From the NCBI GenBank assembly GCA_023614405.1, contig CM042689.1:275473533-275537532 (forward strand): a stretch of DNA of 64,000 bases. Reading direction: 5' to 3'. Position 1 is the first letter of the stretch. The number at the start of each line of letters is the position of its first letter. Position numbers and translations under genes: made by a program. The notes beneath the pieces were generated by a model. That model was not told the origin of the DNA, made no database searches, and saw nothing but the letters and a program-made list of their open reading frames with translations. Shown one piece after another: positions 10,135 to 22,440 of the stretch. Source of the stretch: Avena insularis. Taxonomy: Eukaryota > Streptophyta > Magnoliopsida > Poales > Poaceae.

Positions 10135-11610
10135 TCATAGCGTGGGTATCAAACCCATCTCCCTCGATGCATTATCTATCACATTGCGTGATAGTCCCTT
10201 TGTGAAGGGATCTGCCAGATTCTTAGATGTTTGGATATAATCCAACGCAATAACTCCGGAGTTTCTCAGTTTCCTGACAGATTTCAATCTCCTCTTCACA
10301 TGCCTTGATGACTTCATATTATCCTTAGAACTATTTACTTTGACGATCACAGTTTGATTATCACAGTTCATCGGGATAGAGGGTATTGGTTTTTCAACCA
10401 CAGGTAAGTCCATCAAGAGCTCACGAAGCCACTCTGCTTCAACAGTGGCCGTGTCCAATGTTGTGAGTTCTGCTTCCATTGTTGACCTCGTTAAGATGGT
10501 CTGCTTGCAAGACTTCCAGAAAACAGCGCCACCACCAAGTGTAAACAGATAACCACTTGTGGCCTTAATCTCATCAGCATCAGATATCCAATTTGAATCA
10601 CTATAACCTTCAAGTATCCGAGGATACCCAGTATAGTGAATACCATAACTCACAGTGCCTTTCAAATAGCGCAAAACTCTTTCAAGAGCATGCCAATGAT
10701 CATATCCAGGATTTGACACAAATCGACTCAGTTTGCTTACAGTAAAGGAGATGTCAGGTCTAGTAGCACTGGCTAAATACATGAGCGAGCCAATAATTTG
10801 AGAATATCTCAATTGATCTTTAGCAGTCCTTCGATTCTTTCGAAGTAGCACACTCGGATCATAAGGCGTTGGAGAAGAGTTGCAGTCGCTATACCCGAAG
10901 CGACTCAATATCTTTTCCACATAGTGAGACTGAAGCAATGTAATCCCACCATTGTCATCCTTTAGTAGCTTGATGTTTAAGATTACATCAGCCACTCCCA
11001 AGTCCTTCATCTCAAAGCAACGAGATAGGAACTCTTTGACCTCCTCGATAACAGCGAGGTTGGTCCCGAATATCAATATGTCATCAACATAGAGACACAT
11101 AATAACTCCCTCGCCCCCACCATGGCGATAGTACACATATTTGTCAGCTTCGTTTACAACAAATCCTTCAGCAGTTAAAGTTCTTTCAAACTTCTCGTGC
11201 CACTGCTTAGGGGCTTGCTTAAGACCATATAAAGACTTCACTAACTTACACACCTTTCCTTCTTGACCGTCTACCACAAATCCGTCAGGCTGCTCCATAT
11301 AAATTTCCTCATCTAGCTCTCCATTTAGAAAAGCTGTCTTAACGTCCATTTGATGAACGAGAAGACCATGTGAGGCAGCCAAGGAAAGTAGTAATCGAAT
11401 AGTGGTCAATCTGGCTACAGGTGAGTAGGTATCGAAGAAGTCTTCACCTTCCTTTTGGGTATAACCCTTAGCCACAAGACGTGCCTTGTACTTTTCAATA
11501 GTACCATCAGGTCTAAGCTTTTTCTTGAACACCCATTTACATCCTATAGGTTTACACCCATAAGGACGATTAGTGATTTCCCAAGTACCATTAGCTAAGA
11601 TGGAGTCCAT
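10135..11610 (-). CDS. Copia-2 reverse transcriptase and RNase H (open pol segment)
   Basis: This 491-codon open frame covers the RT and RNase H domains of a Copia polyprotein. RT motifs appear in order: [55 protein letters not shown], and the catalytic CLYVDD (YVDD at 11080-11091, intact). RNase H follows with [37 protein letters not shown] and the terminal ADPFTKGL. The first Met shown is internal to the polyprotein, not a true start, because the frame is cut off from integrase by a shift near 11600. The key residues are present, so this segment is the best preserved pol domain of the three Copia elements. Confidence 0.93.
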   Translation of the reverse strand: MDSILANGTWEITNRPYGCKPIGCKWVFKKKLRPDGTIEKYKARLVAKGYTQKEGEDFFDTYSPVARLTTIRLLLSLAASHGLLVHQMDVKTAFLNGELDEEIYMEQPDGFVVDGQEGKVCKLVKSLYGLKQAPKQWHEKFERTLTAEGFVVNEADKYVYYRHGGGEGVIMCLYVDDILIFGTNLAVIEEVKEFLSRCFEMKDLGVADVILNIKLLKDDNGGITLLQSHYVEKILSRFGYSDCNSSPTPYDPSVLLRKNRRTAKDQLRYSQIIGSLMYLASATRPDISFTVSKLSRFVSNPGYDHWHALERVLRYLKGTVSYGIHYTGYPRILEGYSDSNWISDADEIKATSGYLFTLGGGAVFWKSCKQTILTRSTMEAELTTLDTATVEAEWLRELLMDLPVVEKPIPSIPMNCDNQTVIVKVNSSKDNMKSSRHVKRRLKSVRKLRNSGVIALDYIQTSKNLADPFTKGLSRNVIDNASREMGLIPTL

Positions 11611-12720
11611 CTCGCCGGATGACTTCCTTCCAAAGAGTCGACATCTTGAGATGCATAGGCTTCTGATATAGAAGTGGGAGTATCATCCACAAGGTACACA
11701 ATGAAATCATCACCAAATGACTTTGCAGTCCTTTGTCTCTTGCTTCTTTTGGGAGCTTCATTGTCATCCTCCATAGGATCATTAGAGTGTTCTATCGGCA
11801 TAGTGGGTTCAGGAATTATAGAAAATTCCTGACTAGATGAACTAGTCATCTCCTGATTTGATGAGCTAGACATACCTTTCATAGGAAAGATGTCCTCAAA
11901 GAAAGTCGCATCATTCGACTCCATAATTGTACCAACATACATGTCGGATACCTCAGATTTTACTATCAAAAATCTATAGCCAATGCTATGAAAAGCATAT
12001 CCCAGAAAAACACAATCAACGGTTTTTGGTCCAAGCTTTCGCTTCTTGGGTATTGGAATATTGACTTTCGCCAAACAACCCCAAGTTCGTAAGTAAGAGA
12101 TTTTAAGCCTTTTCTTTTCCCATTCCTCAAATGGAGTCATGGTTTTATCCTTTACAGGAACACGGTTTAGGACATGACACGCGGTCATTAGCGCCTCCCC
12201 CACCATTCCTTGGAAAGACCCGATGTATCTAACATGGCGTTAACCAAATCAGTTAGAGTGCGGTTCTTTCTTTCGACCACCCCATTTGACTGAGGTGAGT
12301 AGGGAGGCGTCCTCTCATGTATAATACCGTGTTCCATACAGAATAAATCAAATTCATTTGAAAAGTACTCTTCACCACGATCCGACCTTAGCCGCTTGAT
12401 TTTAAGATCAAGTTGGTTTTCTGCCTCAACTTTATAGATTTTGAGGAAGTTCAAAGCTTCATCTTTAGATTTCAGAAGATAAACATAGCAGTATCTAGTG
12501 GAGTCATCAATCAACGTCATAAAGTATCTTTTTCCACCTTTTGTCAACACACCATTCATCTCACAAAGATCTGAATGTATAAGTTCTAGCGGTGCTAAGT
12601 TTCTCGGCCGGTCGTATGAGACTTATGGGTTGCTTTGCTTGCACACAAACTTGACACTTAGAACCTTTGAGCTGGTAAATTTCGAATTAAACTCATATTG
12701 GCTAGCCGCGTCATGCAACC
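11595..12720 (-). pseudogene. Copia-2 integrase, frameshifted
   Basis: The DDE integrase is split over at least three frames: 12188-12559, 11595-12206 and the 12560-12720 stretch. The catalytic Asp residues lie in LIDDSTRYCYVYLL and RSDRGEEYFSNEF, and the Glu in VERKNRTLTD. The second motif has Glu where the family consensus has Gly (DRGGEY to DRGEEY), a G-to-A change. The C-terminal part shows the common TPFEEW, LRTWGCLAKV and DCVFLGYA motifs. The N-terminal zinc-binding region near 12620-12720 is too disturbed to read. Confidence 0.9.
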
Positions 12721-12724
12721 AAAG

Positions 12725-14077
12725 TTAATATGAGTCGAGAATGCCAAACATTGGACTCATTATCATTGCAAACATGATTAATAACTTTAGTACATGAGTC
12801 CTGAGAGACAAGCGGAACAGACCTCCACACTCATAACCCTTTCCAACAAATTGTACATACTTAGAAATTACAACTTTATTGGACTCAAAAACCAACTTAA
12901 AGCCATCTCGACATAAAAGCGATCCGCTGACGAGATTCTTATTGATGGAGGGAACATGCTGCACGTTCTTCAGCTGTACGGTCTTCCCCGAAGTAAACTT
13001 CAGATTTACCATACCAACGCCATGAACAGAAGCACGTGAGCCGTTTCCCATCAGCACGGAAGAGGTCCTTGAGACCCGATAAGAGGAGAACATGGAAATA
13101 TCAGAACATACATGTGTATTAGCACCCGTGTCTATCCACCAATCAGGAGAATGGCATACTGAAAGGACAGTAGGTAAAATACCATAACCAGCATCCTTCA
13201 TCTCACTATCGCTAATAACAACATTAGCGGACTTGCCGCTGTTCCCATGTTGACGCTTGTCAAAGCGATTAGGGCAGCTAGGAGCCCAATGATCAGGATC
13301 ACCACAGACGTGGCAAGAGCCTTTCCTCTTATCATTTTTCTTCTTGAAGTTGGTTGAGTGTGTGGCATTGTTCTTGCCATCGAACTTTCCTTTTCCTTCG
13401 GTTTTGTTCTTATTCTTGAACTTGTGGGATTGGAAGTTTTTCCTCTGCACTAAATTGGCAGTAGAACCTCCCTCAAGTCCTCGAGCAGTTTTGTCCTTTG
13501 CTCTCGCCTTCTCTTCCACATGAAGAGACCCAATGAGATCCGTAACGGAAAACTCTTGTCTCTTATGTTTCAGAGAAGTAGCAAAGTTCCTCCACGAAGG
13601 AGGAAGCTTGGCAATAATGCCACCAGCCACAAATTTGTCCGGTAAGGAACACTTGAACTGCTCATGTTCTTTGGCAAGTGATTGTATCTCATGAGCTTGC
13701 TCAACGACGGAGCGCTCATCAACCATCCTGTAGTCATAGGATTGCTCCATGACATACAGCTCAGTGCCAGCGTCCGAGACCCCAAACTTGGCCTCGAGCG
13801 CTTCCCACGCGTCCTTGCCATTATCAAATGACATATAAGGGTCAACAATATTGTCCCCAAGAACACTGAACAAAGCCGCCATAAACATGGTATCGGCTTT
13901 CTTAAAGTTCGCTTCACCAGTGAAAGATCTCCTTCAGCTTGCCAAGAGTGGCGCTATAGCGCTTTAGGTTTTCAAACCAGAGAACTGCTCTCTTGCGCCA
14001 TTTCTTATAGTGCATGCCATCAAAAGGAGGCGGCCTAGTAGCAGCTACACCAAAGGGAATTCAGTTGCCTATAATCA
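12725..14077 (-). pseudogene. Copia-2 gag and protease, 5'-truncated
   Basis: The main frame (12725-13888) encodes the capsid region ([47 protein letters not shown]), a Lys-rich linker, an intact zinc knuckle [14 protein letters not shown] (CX2CX4HX4C), and the protease motif [12 protein letters not shown]. An upstream frame at about 13889-14060 contains the earlier capsid part (AATRPPPFDG, then KKWRKRAVLW) and is separated by a frameshift near 13900. The first codons of gag and the whole leader are absent. Gag sequence begins within about 35 bp of the 5' LTR, implying a deletion. Confidence 0.92.
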
Positions 14078-14089
14078 GGTTTTTGGATT

Positions 14090-14942
14090 GTTGAAAATAT
14101 AAGCAATAATCCATATGATTTAATCCGAATAATAAACTAATAAAACATGATCATACAAACGGTACTAAAACCAATTATGCAGATCAACAAAGTAGATGAA
14201 CAGATTACATCTATAGGAGATAAACCTATCACATCTACAGCAAACGCTAGAACAGAGAACTCTAGCATAATCCGAAAAAGACAGTTGAGTATCACGTACA
14301 GAGTAGGCTGAATAGCAGCCGCAGCGGTTGCAGCAGCGTCGCCCATGTTGAGGTTGTCGAAGAGGTCGACATCCGAAGAAGTAAATCGTTCGGGAAGAAC
14401 TGTGACGCGTCGTGAGTCGCGATAATCGGCGCGCTCCCCAAAAACCTGATCGCCCCTCACCCGTACAGGTTCACGAGAGGCGGGGTTCCGGAGCCCTACT
14501 GTCCCGATCTGCGGTGCACGCCGCAAGCCGGGATGGGGAAGACGAAAGCGGCGGCGCAAGGTTCTGGAGGTAGGCGCGTGTGTGGATTGATTCCGTACCG
14601 ATTAGGTTTAGCCCCGGTTTTCCCAACAGGCAAAATAAAGCTCGGCTCGGCGAGATTCCCGCAACCCGCGGCGCGCGCGCGCGTCGTGACGAGGCGAGGC
14701 GAGGCGTGGCGAGGCAGGCGGCGTCGGAGGAGAAGTGCGCGAGGGCTACTCTTCTTGTCACACCTTAGTGAGTGGTGCAACACTCTACTATATAAGGTGG
14801 TCCAACTCCCCTTCAACTAGTAATGTGGAACTAAACTTTAGCACCACTAGCACAGCCATATGCTGCCATGCATAACTGAGCCAAAGAGAATTTCAGAATT
14901 TGTCTAATGGGCCAATAGCCCAATATACATCAAATTCCAACA
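14090..14942 (-). repeat. Copia-2 5' LTR (853 bp)
   Basis: It is homologous to 8638-9580, with TGTTGAAAATATAAG and ATTCCAACA ends on the + strand. It lacks about 118 bp present in the other LTR (junction at about 14611). No tRNA primer site follows it in the element's 5'-to-3' direction. Confidence 0.95.
14786..14796 (-). promoter_or_regulatory. Copia-2 LTR TATA box
   Basis: On the - strand the sequence reads CCTTATATAGTAG, about 150 bp inside the 5' LTR, and is conserved in the 3' LTR. It is the likely promoter core of the element. Confidence 0.55.
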
Positions 14943-14947
14943 TATTG
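14943..14947. repeat. Target-site duplication TATTG, right of Copia-2
   Basis: An exact copy of 8633-8637. Confidence 0.95.
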
Positions 14948-15391
14948 TTCTTCAGATTTGTAGAGAGCAGAAGCAGAACGGGTTCTATTTTCAGTTTCTG
15001 TACCTCTTGACTTGCATTCTGGTGCTGCACCTGCACCTGCACCTGCATATGCAATGCACACTTTGACTTAGGGTATGACAAGTAGAATTCAGTACCTCTG
15101 TTGACACTTGAAAAGTTACATATAGTAACTTGATGGATTCAACAAATTACTAGCAATTGTTGATGTAAATTCAGTACCTTTGTTGTTTGCAGCTGTGTTC
15201 CAATTATATATTCACCATAGTTCTGCATTATTTCTGCATAGAATAACTACTTGAATTCAATGATTTTGCTGACCTGAAATCAACATTTGCAGAGAAAACA
15301 AATTCTCACGTGAATGGTTTAAGACAGAAAAGGAGATGGATTTACTAACCTTGGTAAGTAATTGAACTTCCTGTGTCCATAATTCTTGCAG
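14948..15391 (+). other. Putative continuation of the disrupted intron
   Basis: Mostly AT-rich, ending in ATTCTTGCAG, a good plant acceptor (AG at 15390-15391). It holds a short CACCTG repeat run (about 15027-15047). A donor-like TTG|GTAAGT at 15353 is only 38 bp before the acceptor, too short for a plant intron. Confidence 0.3.
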
Positions 15392-15600
15392 AAATTAAAG
15401 AAGTTCGTTTAAATACCCCAATTATCTCCAGATCTCATCCAGCATTTCAGACTAACAAGCAGTATGAACAGATCTTGCGAAATATGGAGTTCAGACTAAG
15501 GAGTACAGGAGATTTAGTTGGCAGCGGGTCTTTCTTACCTGGGTACGTGCACGTTCCTCCATCAAACGGTCCTTCTCCCTCCTGCCTGGGATCCCCTTGA
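15392..15600 (+). CDS. Putative downstream exon or gene fragment (function unknown)
   Basis: Open in one frame from 15358 to the TGA at 15598-15600. Read from the acceptor at 15391, it encodes a non-repetitive peptide containing IKEVRLNTP, SRSHPAFQTNKQYEQIL and MEFRLRSTGDLVGSGSF. It looks like real protein rather than translated repeat, but I do not recognise the family. The acceptor leaves two bases to complete a codon, so it needs a phase-1 donor, which the exon-like segment ending at 8454 provides. A donor-like GG|GTACGT at 15542/15543 could end the exon earlier. With no supporting transcript, this may be a decayed gene or captured fragment. Confidence 0.35.
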
Positions 15601-17690
15601 CCGGACATGTTTTTCAAGTGATTCAATGGGTCCTTTTCATGGTGATTTTGTGTTTTGCTGCGAGGAGCCTGTAGTCAACGGCGTCGTGGAGAGACGAGGA
15701 CGATGGAAACAAGGCAGAGTGGTTGGGGGTATAATTGTAATTTCATATGCTTTTTCTGAATTCTCCCTTGAGATATAAGACAAAAGCCCACAGAAACAGA
15801 TACAAAACAGATACAGCCCGGCAACAACACGCTGCCAGTCGTTGGGCTCAGAGAGGAACAAACAAACGCTGGGCTTATTTTTTCAATGACGTCACACGAC
15901 TAAGACTGTCGTCTGAGACCTAGGCGCGCCCTTTTTTAAAGGGCAAGTTGTCGCTTTTTATATTTTAAAAAGTACAAATGCACCTATGTTGTTTGAAACA
16001 CGATCATATTAGACACACTACCACAATCAACCTGGCTACTCACACGAAGCACAAAATGTACAAGGAGACACCTCGACTCCTCGAGGTTGCCACAAAGTGT
16101 CATCGCCATCACTTCTTAGCGAGCCAACAACTCCGGCTTCACGAACAACTTCCCAAACAGAGCCTCACAGATGGCACTGAACTCCATGTCGGTCTATGCC
16201 AACAGTTGGCCACATATGCCAAGGACAGAGAGACTCGACTCTAACGACACGCTTCACAAGGAAATTATGCTAGACTTGCGTCGACTGAGTACTCTGCAGA
16301 GCCACCGACAGGGGTCATCGTCGCCGCCTAGACACACTCCACCGCAACTCCGACTACACAACAATACAACAAAGAAGAAGAACCCATCGAAAGAAGAAGA
16401 ACCCATCGGACACGCCGAGAAGAACCGACTACCGAAGCCCAGCCTCTACCCAACCTCAACTCGACACATCATCTATGCCCAACTGCACACATGAACATTG
16501 CATAGCTACCTGGCACAAGCCCCCTTCTTCGAACCCATGATCGAGGCGACTCTGAGACGATGCCCCGAAGAATGAAAGAGACACAGTAGCGTCTCAATCT
16601 CCCGATTCCGGATATGAGTTTTCCCTTCCAAGTCAAGGCCGCAGGAGGAGGAGTGAGCACACCTCGATGACGATGCTTCCAGAGAAGTCTGTGGCACCCT
16701 TAGGCGCCACCATCGCCAGCTTCGTCCAAAACTGGAACAACGATTTCTCCCTGAGATGCTTAACACCTACAACTAGAAACAGCCGCCCACGATCCACCAC
16801 CAAGAACATCAAAGCACGCAGACCACACCCATGCCAAGGTCATCTCCACACCTTCAGGCCGAGCACACCAATGCAGGTACCGGAATCCTCACCGTTATCC
16901 ACCATACTCACCGCCAACCGAAGCCGAAGGGCCAAATGCGGGTGTTGACCAGATCTGGTGCCTCCAACCACCACCAAGAGGACGGAGGCGGTAGCCGCCC
17001 AAACACCAGCCCACTGGAGCTCAAGGAAGAAGGAGGGGTCTTCCACACTTGACAATGCGGATACTTATTTTCCTTCGGAAAGCTTTACCTGTTGCAGATG
17101 ACCATACTTTACATCCTCCTGTCTATGCACGAGCATGTTGCCTTGCCCAGCCTAACCCATCCACCCTCGGTAGAAACCCTAGATGTAGTGCCCCTTCTTA
17201 CTCTCTCCCACCATTGTTTTCACATAGGAGTTGTGATCCACTCCTACATCCTCTCCCTTGGCGATAAGGCTAAGGGGCGACAAATACGAGCCCATTGGCT
17301 CAATGGAAGAATATAGGGATGTGTGCTACCACACATGGATGCGTGGAAGAGGAACATGAGGTGGCACTTGTTGAACATAGGGTGTCCATAGAGGTCCAAA
17401 GGTTACTGAATCCGATGCCTCCACCATGGTGGTCGTCCTACTTTTGATGTTGACAACAAGGCCACCATGGATGGCATGCCTGCCATGTCCCGTGCTCCAG
17501 AGCAGTGGCTCCGCGTTGCCGCTATGGAGAACAAGGGCGTCGAGGGAGTGACTGCCTCATCTATGGCGCCTTCTCCCCCAATGGAGCCGTTCATGGTGAT
17601 CTTTATATCTCCCTCAACCAGGTCACCCTCACCAACTTGGGTTTATAAATATTTTGCTTAACAGAGTGGATATAGGTTAACAAAGAAGCT
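15601..17690. other. Unassigned interval, probably old repeat
   Basis: I recognise no protein domain on either strand. There is an AT-rich border at about 15935-15970, a CA-rich stretch with an imperfect direct repeat (two copies of an AAGAAGAAGAACCCATCG unit at about 16371-16409), and several short open frames of unusual Pro/Arg/Ser composition that look like translated GC-rich repeat. I see neither convincing LTR ends nor terminal inverted repeats. Confidence 0.5.
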
Positions 17691-19519
17691 TCCATATATT
17701 TAGAAATCATAGTGGAAACAATAAAGTAGAACAATAAACAATAATAATGACTTTCAAGTTCCCTTACCAAACCAACCTACTAATAACACAACGCTCCCTG
17801 GCAACATCGTCAAAAAAGTATCTTGATGTCTCCAAAGTGCAGAAGATCTATTGTAGTACCTTTCAATAGAAAAGGTTGTCAAACCCACGAGGATCTGAGG
17901 GTATTGGTTAGCAAGTTCAATAACTATAATAAAAGATACTAAGGTTTTTGTGTTTTTGAGGTTTAAAGTTTGCAGAAAAGTAAGTTGTTGTAATGTAAAT
18001 TGCAAGTAAGTAAATTCTCTTTTCAGAGAAAGCCCAATCCTCTATGCAGCAAGAGGAGAAGCTTAAGTATGTGTTCTTATATGTAACTAATGTTCTTGCG
18101 ACATGGATTTACTTAGCGTAAATATTTCTACAACAACATGGTGAGCATTTTTCAAGTTTAATTCTTGTTGGATAGAGCCTAAAATAGGCGCATCCATATA
18201 CATGTGAAAATATGACTATAATGATTGGTCCTAAGGCCATTTACATGTGCAAACAAAGGATTCATTAAGACATAAAAGTTCAACCACTGCTTTACGTTCT
18301 AAGATCCCTGATCAAGAACCCCCTAATGCAACTCAAAGTCTCGGGAAACGGTTTCTGTCATTCCTTCCCTCCCTACTCTCTTTATTACACTAAAGTGCAG
18401 CCCTATGAGCCCATAAAGGTGAAGTAATATGTAGTCGATGTTCACATAGTACAATTACAGAACTACATACATGATTAAAACTTGACCAAATATTGATGCC
18501 ATGAAATATAGAAATCATAGCCAATTCATCCTATGCCCTCAGGAACATGGGGAACTACTCACAACAATGAACCATGATATCGATAAGTGGCATATGGAAT
18601 ACAACACAATCTGAAAATATAACTTCACTACAAAATAATGACAAGTTGCCAAGCATAATCATGAACACATCACTAGAAAAATATCCAAGGTTCAATCTAC
18701 CAAAAATTATGTGGGGAATTATGTCGATCTTGAGATGGAGATGGTGCTAATGTTGGGGATGATGAATATGGTGATGGAGAGTCTCCCCTATAAAAAGGAG
18801 TGGTGGTGACAATTGCATTGATTTGCCCTCTCCGGAGGCCTCAGAGCAGCAGGATCTACCATCTCCCAGAGTAGGAGAAGACATTTTCCTCCACCACCCC
18901 CTCTATAAATCTTGGGAAAATTATGGCCTAGGTTTTCTGCCGAGACAAGAGAGTGCTAAAAAGAGGGAGACGAGATGACGCTCGAGGCCCAAATGGGCCT
19001 AGGTGGCACGGCCTAGTAAGGTGGTCACACCACCTGGGATCATTTGGCCCTCGCGGCTCCCCTCCCATGGTTCTAGTGCCATAGGTCCTTCTCCCGATGA
19101 AAAACTTCCGTTATATTTTTCCCTGAATTAATTAGTGTCCAGAAGGGACTTTGTAGTAAAATCCCATAAATCATCTAAAAATGCATAAACAATGGTGAAT
19201 TGATGCAAATAACAATATAAACTAGATCTACATGTGGATATTATGATGATACAAAATGCAAGTATCACTAAGGCGCACGAGCTTAGGAACCTTGACCAAA
19301 AAGGGTGGCGCGGGAGGTTGCACTGGTGGAGGAAAGGTGGATGGTGGCGGCGATCTAGAGGGTGGCTGGGCTTGGGGTGGCGAGGAGAACCAGGGGGCTA
19401 GGGAAAAGCTCAACCCATGCACGCGAGGACGACAACAACGACACGAGCTTGCAAGGGTGGGCGACGAGCGGAAGCACACACAGGCTGCTCAATAGAACGC
19501 AGCGGTGCTATAGTAAACA
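17691..19519. other. Unassigned interval, possibly a degraded LTR of a Gypsy element
   Basis: AT-rich sequence with no open coding frame. Its position beside the - strand Gypsy RT remnant at 19520-20045 makes a decayed 3' LTR plausible. I could not find a matching second copy in the window or clear TG/CA ends, so this is inference only. Confidence 0.3.
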
Positions 19520-20045
19520 ACGAGACCTTGTCTAGGAGGACACCATGGACCAAAGGAATTTCTTGCTCTTTTTTAGGATATTGGTGAGAGGCTTTGTGAT
19601 ATTTGAGAAGTTTTGGATGAATTGGCGGTAATAACTAGCCAAACCGAGGAAGCTCCAGACTTCTTTGCTTTTACAGTCTCTAGGTTGATAGCAATGCCTT
19701 TAGCAGATAGGACATGGACAAGGCAGGTGACTTGAGGAAGCTAGAATTCACACTTGAAAAATTTATCACAGAGGCGATGATAACGAAGTTTAGTGAAAAC
19801 AAGACATAGATGTTCAATATGCTCCTCTTTGATTTTGGAGTAGAGGAGGATATCTTCGAGATATACAAGGACAAACTTGTCGAGGTATTTCATGAAGACA
19901 GAGTTCATGAGGCGAAAGAATGTTGGAGGAGCATTGGTTAGACTAAAGGACATTACCACAGCGAGTAGTGAACACTGTTTTAGGAACATCTTCTTTGCAG
20001 AATTTGATTTAGTGATAACCTCTTATATATCAAGTCCAACTTTGA
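19520..20045 (-). pseudogene. Gypsy reverse-transcriptase remnant
   Basis: Only the second half of a Gypsy-type RT survives. On the - strand it reads through MSFSLTNAPPTFFRLMNSVF, YLDKFVLVYLEDILLYS, HIEHLCLVF and KCEF, then the thumb-like region up to about 19520 in a shifted, stop-containing frame. The catalytic YLDD motif is YLED here (19852-19863), so the second Asp pair is broken. Upstream, stop-interrupted similarity to the [11 protein letters not shown] region extends to about 20045. No gag, integrase or LTR of the same element can be tied to it, so it is an old fragment. Confidence 0.85.
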
Positions 20046-22440
20046 GAATACATCAGCATTGGATCTAGCTGATGAGTGCATATTTGAAGCATTTTTACTT
20101 AATATTTTTTTGCATTTATTGCAGTAGGATTTTGGTATTTTACCGCACTCACGCACACCTTTTATGCTTTTTAGCATGATCCTAAAATACTAAGTCAATA
20201 AAGAACATATCAATAAGAAATGTCATATTATGTGTTAATATGATATTTTGACATGATAAAAGTTAAATATATGAATTTCCATGCAACTAGGCAAAAGGAG
20301 GATGCAAGAAGAGACACTAGGGGCCATAACCAGCATCAGTATGGGGGAAGCCCGCCATATTGCGCACCCATACTGACCTCCAGCAGCTTCACCTTGTCGA
20401 ATACTTTCACCTCACGTAGATGGATCTGATATCCGACATTTACGGACATCGTAAACACCGAAATTCCACCATTGGAAGGGATTTATAGGAGGAACTTGCA
20501 CAAAGGCATCATCCCTACTACTACACATATCATTGGAGGACAAGGCATTCATCCCCTTCATCATCAACTGCCGCATATCCATCACCAACATTATTCCCAT
20601 CTCATTCACCTTCATTACTTATAACTCCAATTACTATTGTGGATATGTACTCGAATTCCTCCATATACTGGCATTCCATACATATGATTATGATGATGTT
20701 GTTAACTGTCTCCATGTGTGAGTAGTTTACCTTGTTCTCGAGGGGATGGAGAAACCCTAACAATATTAGAATATGAAATGAAGAAGATCTATAACTTTTT
20801 CTATGCTTATATGTTAGTTTTCTCTCTAGATATTATGTGACGTCGACCACATAATATCTGAGGGCTAGAGAGGAAACTACCCTTGGAAGTATGATATTGC
20901 ATATGACGTGAAGTGACATACCATGCTCGGCGCTCTACCATATGGACAAGGAGGATAAGTAGAGATTCACTAAGCTCATATCAATATCCACGGGGCAACC
21001 TTTAATTGTAATGGATCAATAGGTGGTTGCCGAAGATCGTTTAGGTGGGTATTTAGAGATGTGAGGGAACATCTTATTATGGAGCTCTACCCACACATGT
21101 CATAACAAAATACATAGATTTATCCTACTCATAATTAATATTGATGCTAGTGGTGGAACCTAAATCCTTGAGAACATTTCGCCTTACTAAATTTCTATTA
21201 TAGTTCTCATTGCACTCATTTACTTCATTGCATTCTTTACTCTTTTGCAAACAAACAACTCTTTCAAAACACCATTACTTGTGATCAAGGGAAGCTACTA
21301 AGTATCTTTTTATAGATAGTGACGAGGGGCATTAAGACCCTAACCAAATAGCTCTTTGTGGTTCGGTACTCTTACTTTTAAAACTAGCTATAGTTGATAT
21401 ATGCACTTGCAGTCATCACTAGCCACAAGTTCTGAAATGGGACAAAGAAGTCAGTTATACCTTTTTTGCTTTCGTATGTCCTTGTATCCTAAGTCGGGCT
21501 GAGATCCAAAGTGGAGATCAGTGGATGGGAGCCTGTGACGTACATATCCCGTGTTCTAGGGTAGCGACTTAGCATATTAGAAGGGATGGTAATGGAGCGT
21601 AGGTCTTGTGACCTAAACTCTTTTCAACGGGTGGACTGCGGGGTCCTATCAAAGGCCAGTGATTGTCTTGGATCTTAAATGAGCCTCTAACCAAGGAAGT
21701 TTGAATGGGAAGGCATACCCTATTATGCACTCAAGCTTAAGATCATTTGTGGGAAAGTAGTGCCTCTCTCGATGGTGTATGAAACATGACATGTTACTCA
21801 CTATCATGGGAAAGGATTGCTAACGCAGCGGGAAAGGGATTCCGTGAAATCCTGTACAGCCGTGAAGGCTAACAAACATAGTTTTTGAAAGACTAAAAAA
21901 TACCTTTTCCAAAAACCTGATTTCGAAAACTAAGCATAGGCCCAGGATTATTATCCATGACTTTAGATTGAGAATGATACAACCAAAATAGAACTTGTTG
22001 AGTACACTCATACTCAATCTATACTTCTTGAACCCTTGCTTAGGTACCATGAAGACAGAAGACACAACTACTGCAGAAGACATCACCAAAGAGGAGGTTT
22101 ATTACGATGGACCTAACCTCTTGGGAGGAATTGAAGGCATAGATTACAGAATAGAATTTGGAACATAGGAAAAAAGCGTAGAATTAGAAGAATAGTTTTG
22201 CACGTATAAGATAGCCGGGCTGAGGAACCTATACCATACAAATAAAGTTCCAACGCTCGAATGGTGCTTAGCTTAAAAGTTCCATTATATCTCAAGCTAG
22301 CATTTTTAAATTGGGATTTCTATTTTCGTGCCATTGGTTCCTTAGTTGTACTCACTTTTCCCCATCTACTTAACTTTTCCTCACTTTTGACCATCTCCTA
22401 CGAAACTCTTACACGGTCTGAAACATGATGTCCGTCAGTC
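20046..22440. other. Unassigned repeat-like interval
   Basis: No protein domain is recognised. The sequence is AT-rich with scattered short open frames. An imperfect palindrome lies at 20817-20876. The sequence style (ATGGAGAAACCCTAACAATA at about 20747) resembles untranslated parts of grass LTR elements, but no paired LTR is present. Confidence 0.45.
20817..20876. repeat. Imperfect inverted repeat with ACGTCGAC centre
   Basis: The inner arms GATATTATGTG and CACATAATATC are perfectly complementary around ACGTCGAC. Outside a bulge, TCTCTCTAG and CTAGAGAGGA extend the pairing. It could form a hairpin of about 60 nt. Confidence 0.7.

Larger units (their letters stand above)
8638..14942 (-). mobile_element. 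Copia-2, full-length but defective LTR retrotransposon
   Basis: Two related LTRs (8638-9580 and 14090-14942) with TGTTGG...CCAACA ends are flanked by a perfect 5-bp duplication, TATTG. The coding domains run gag, protease, integrase, RT, RNase H on the - strand, which is Copia order. The PPT sits beside the left LTR, so the right LTR is the 5' LTR. The PBS and the first gag codons are missing, the two LTRs differ by a deletion of about 118 bp, and integrase is frameshifted. The RT/RNase H frame is still open over 491 codons. Confidence 0.96.

Noticed and set aside
15295..15353. Extra exon between the Copia-2 insertion and 15392
   Set aside because: The frame ends at a donor in phase 0, not compatible with the following exon, and the intron would be only 38 bp.
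16371..16410. Two copies of an AAGAAGAAGAACCCATCG unit as a tandem repeat array
   Set aside because: Only two copies; mentioned in the interval entry but too small to call separately.
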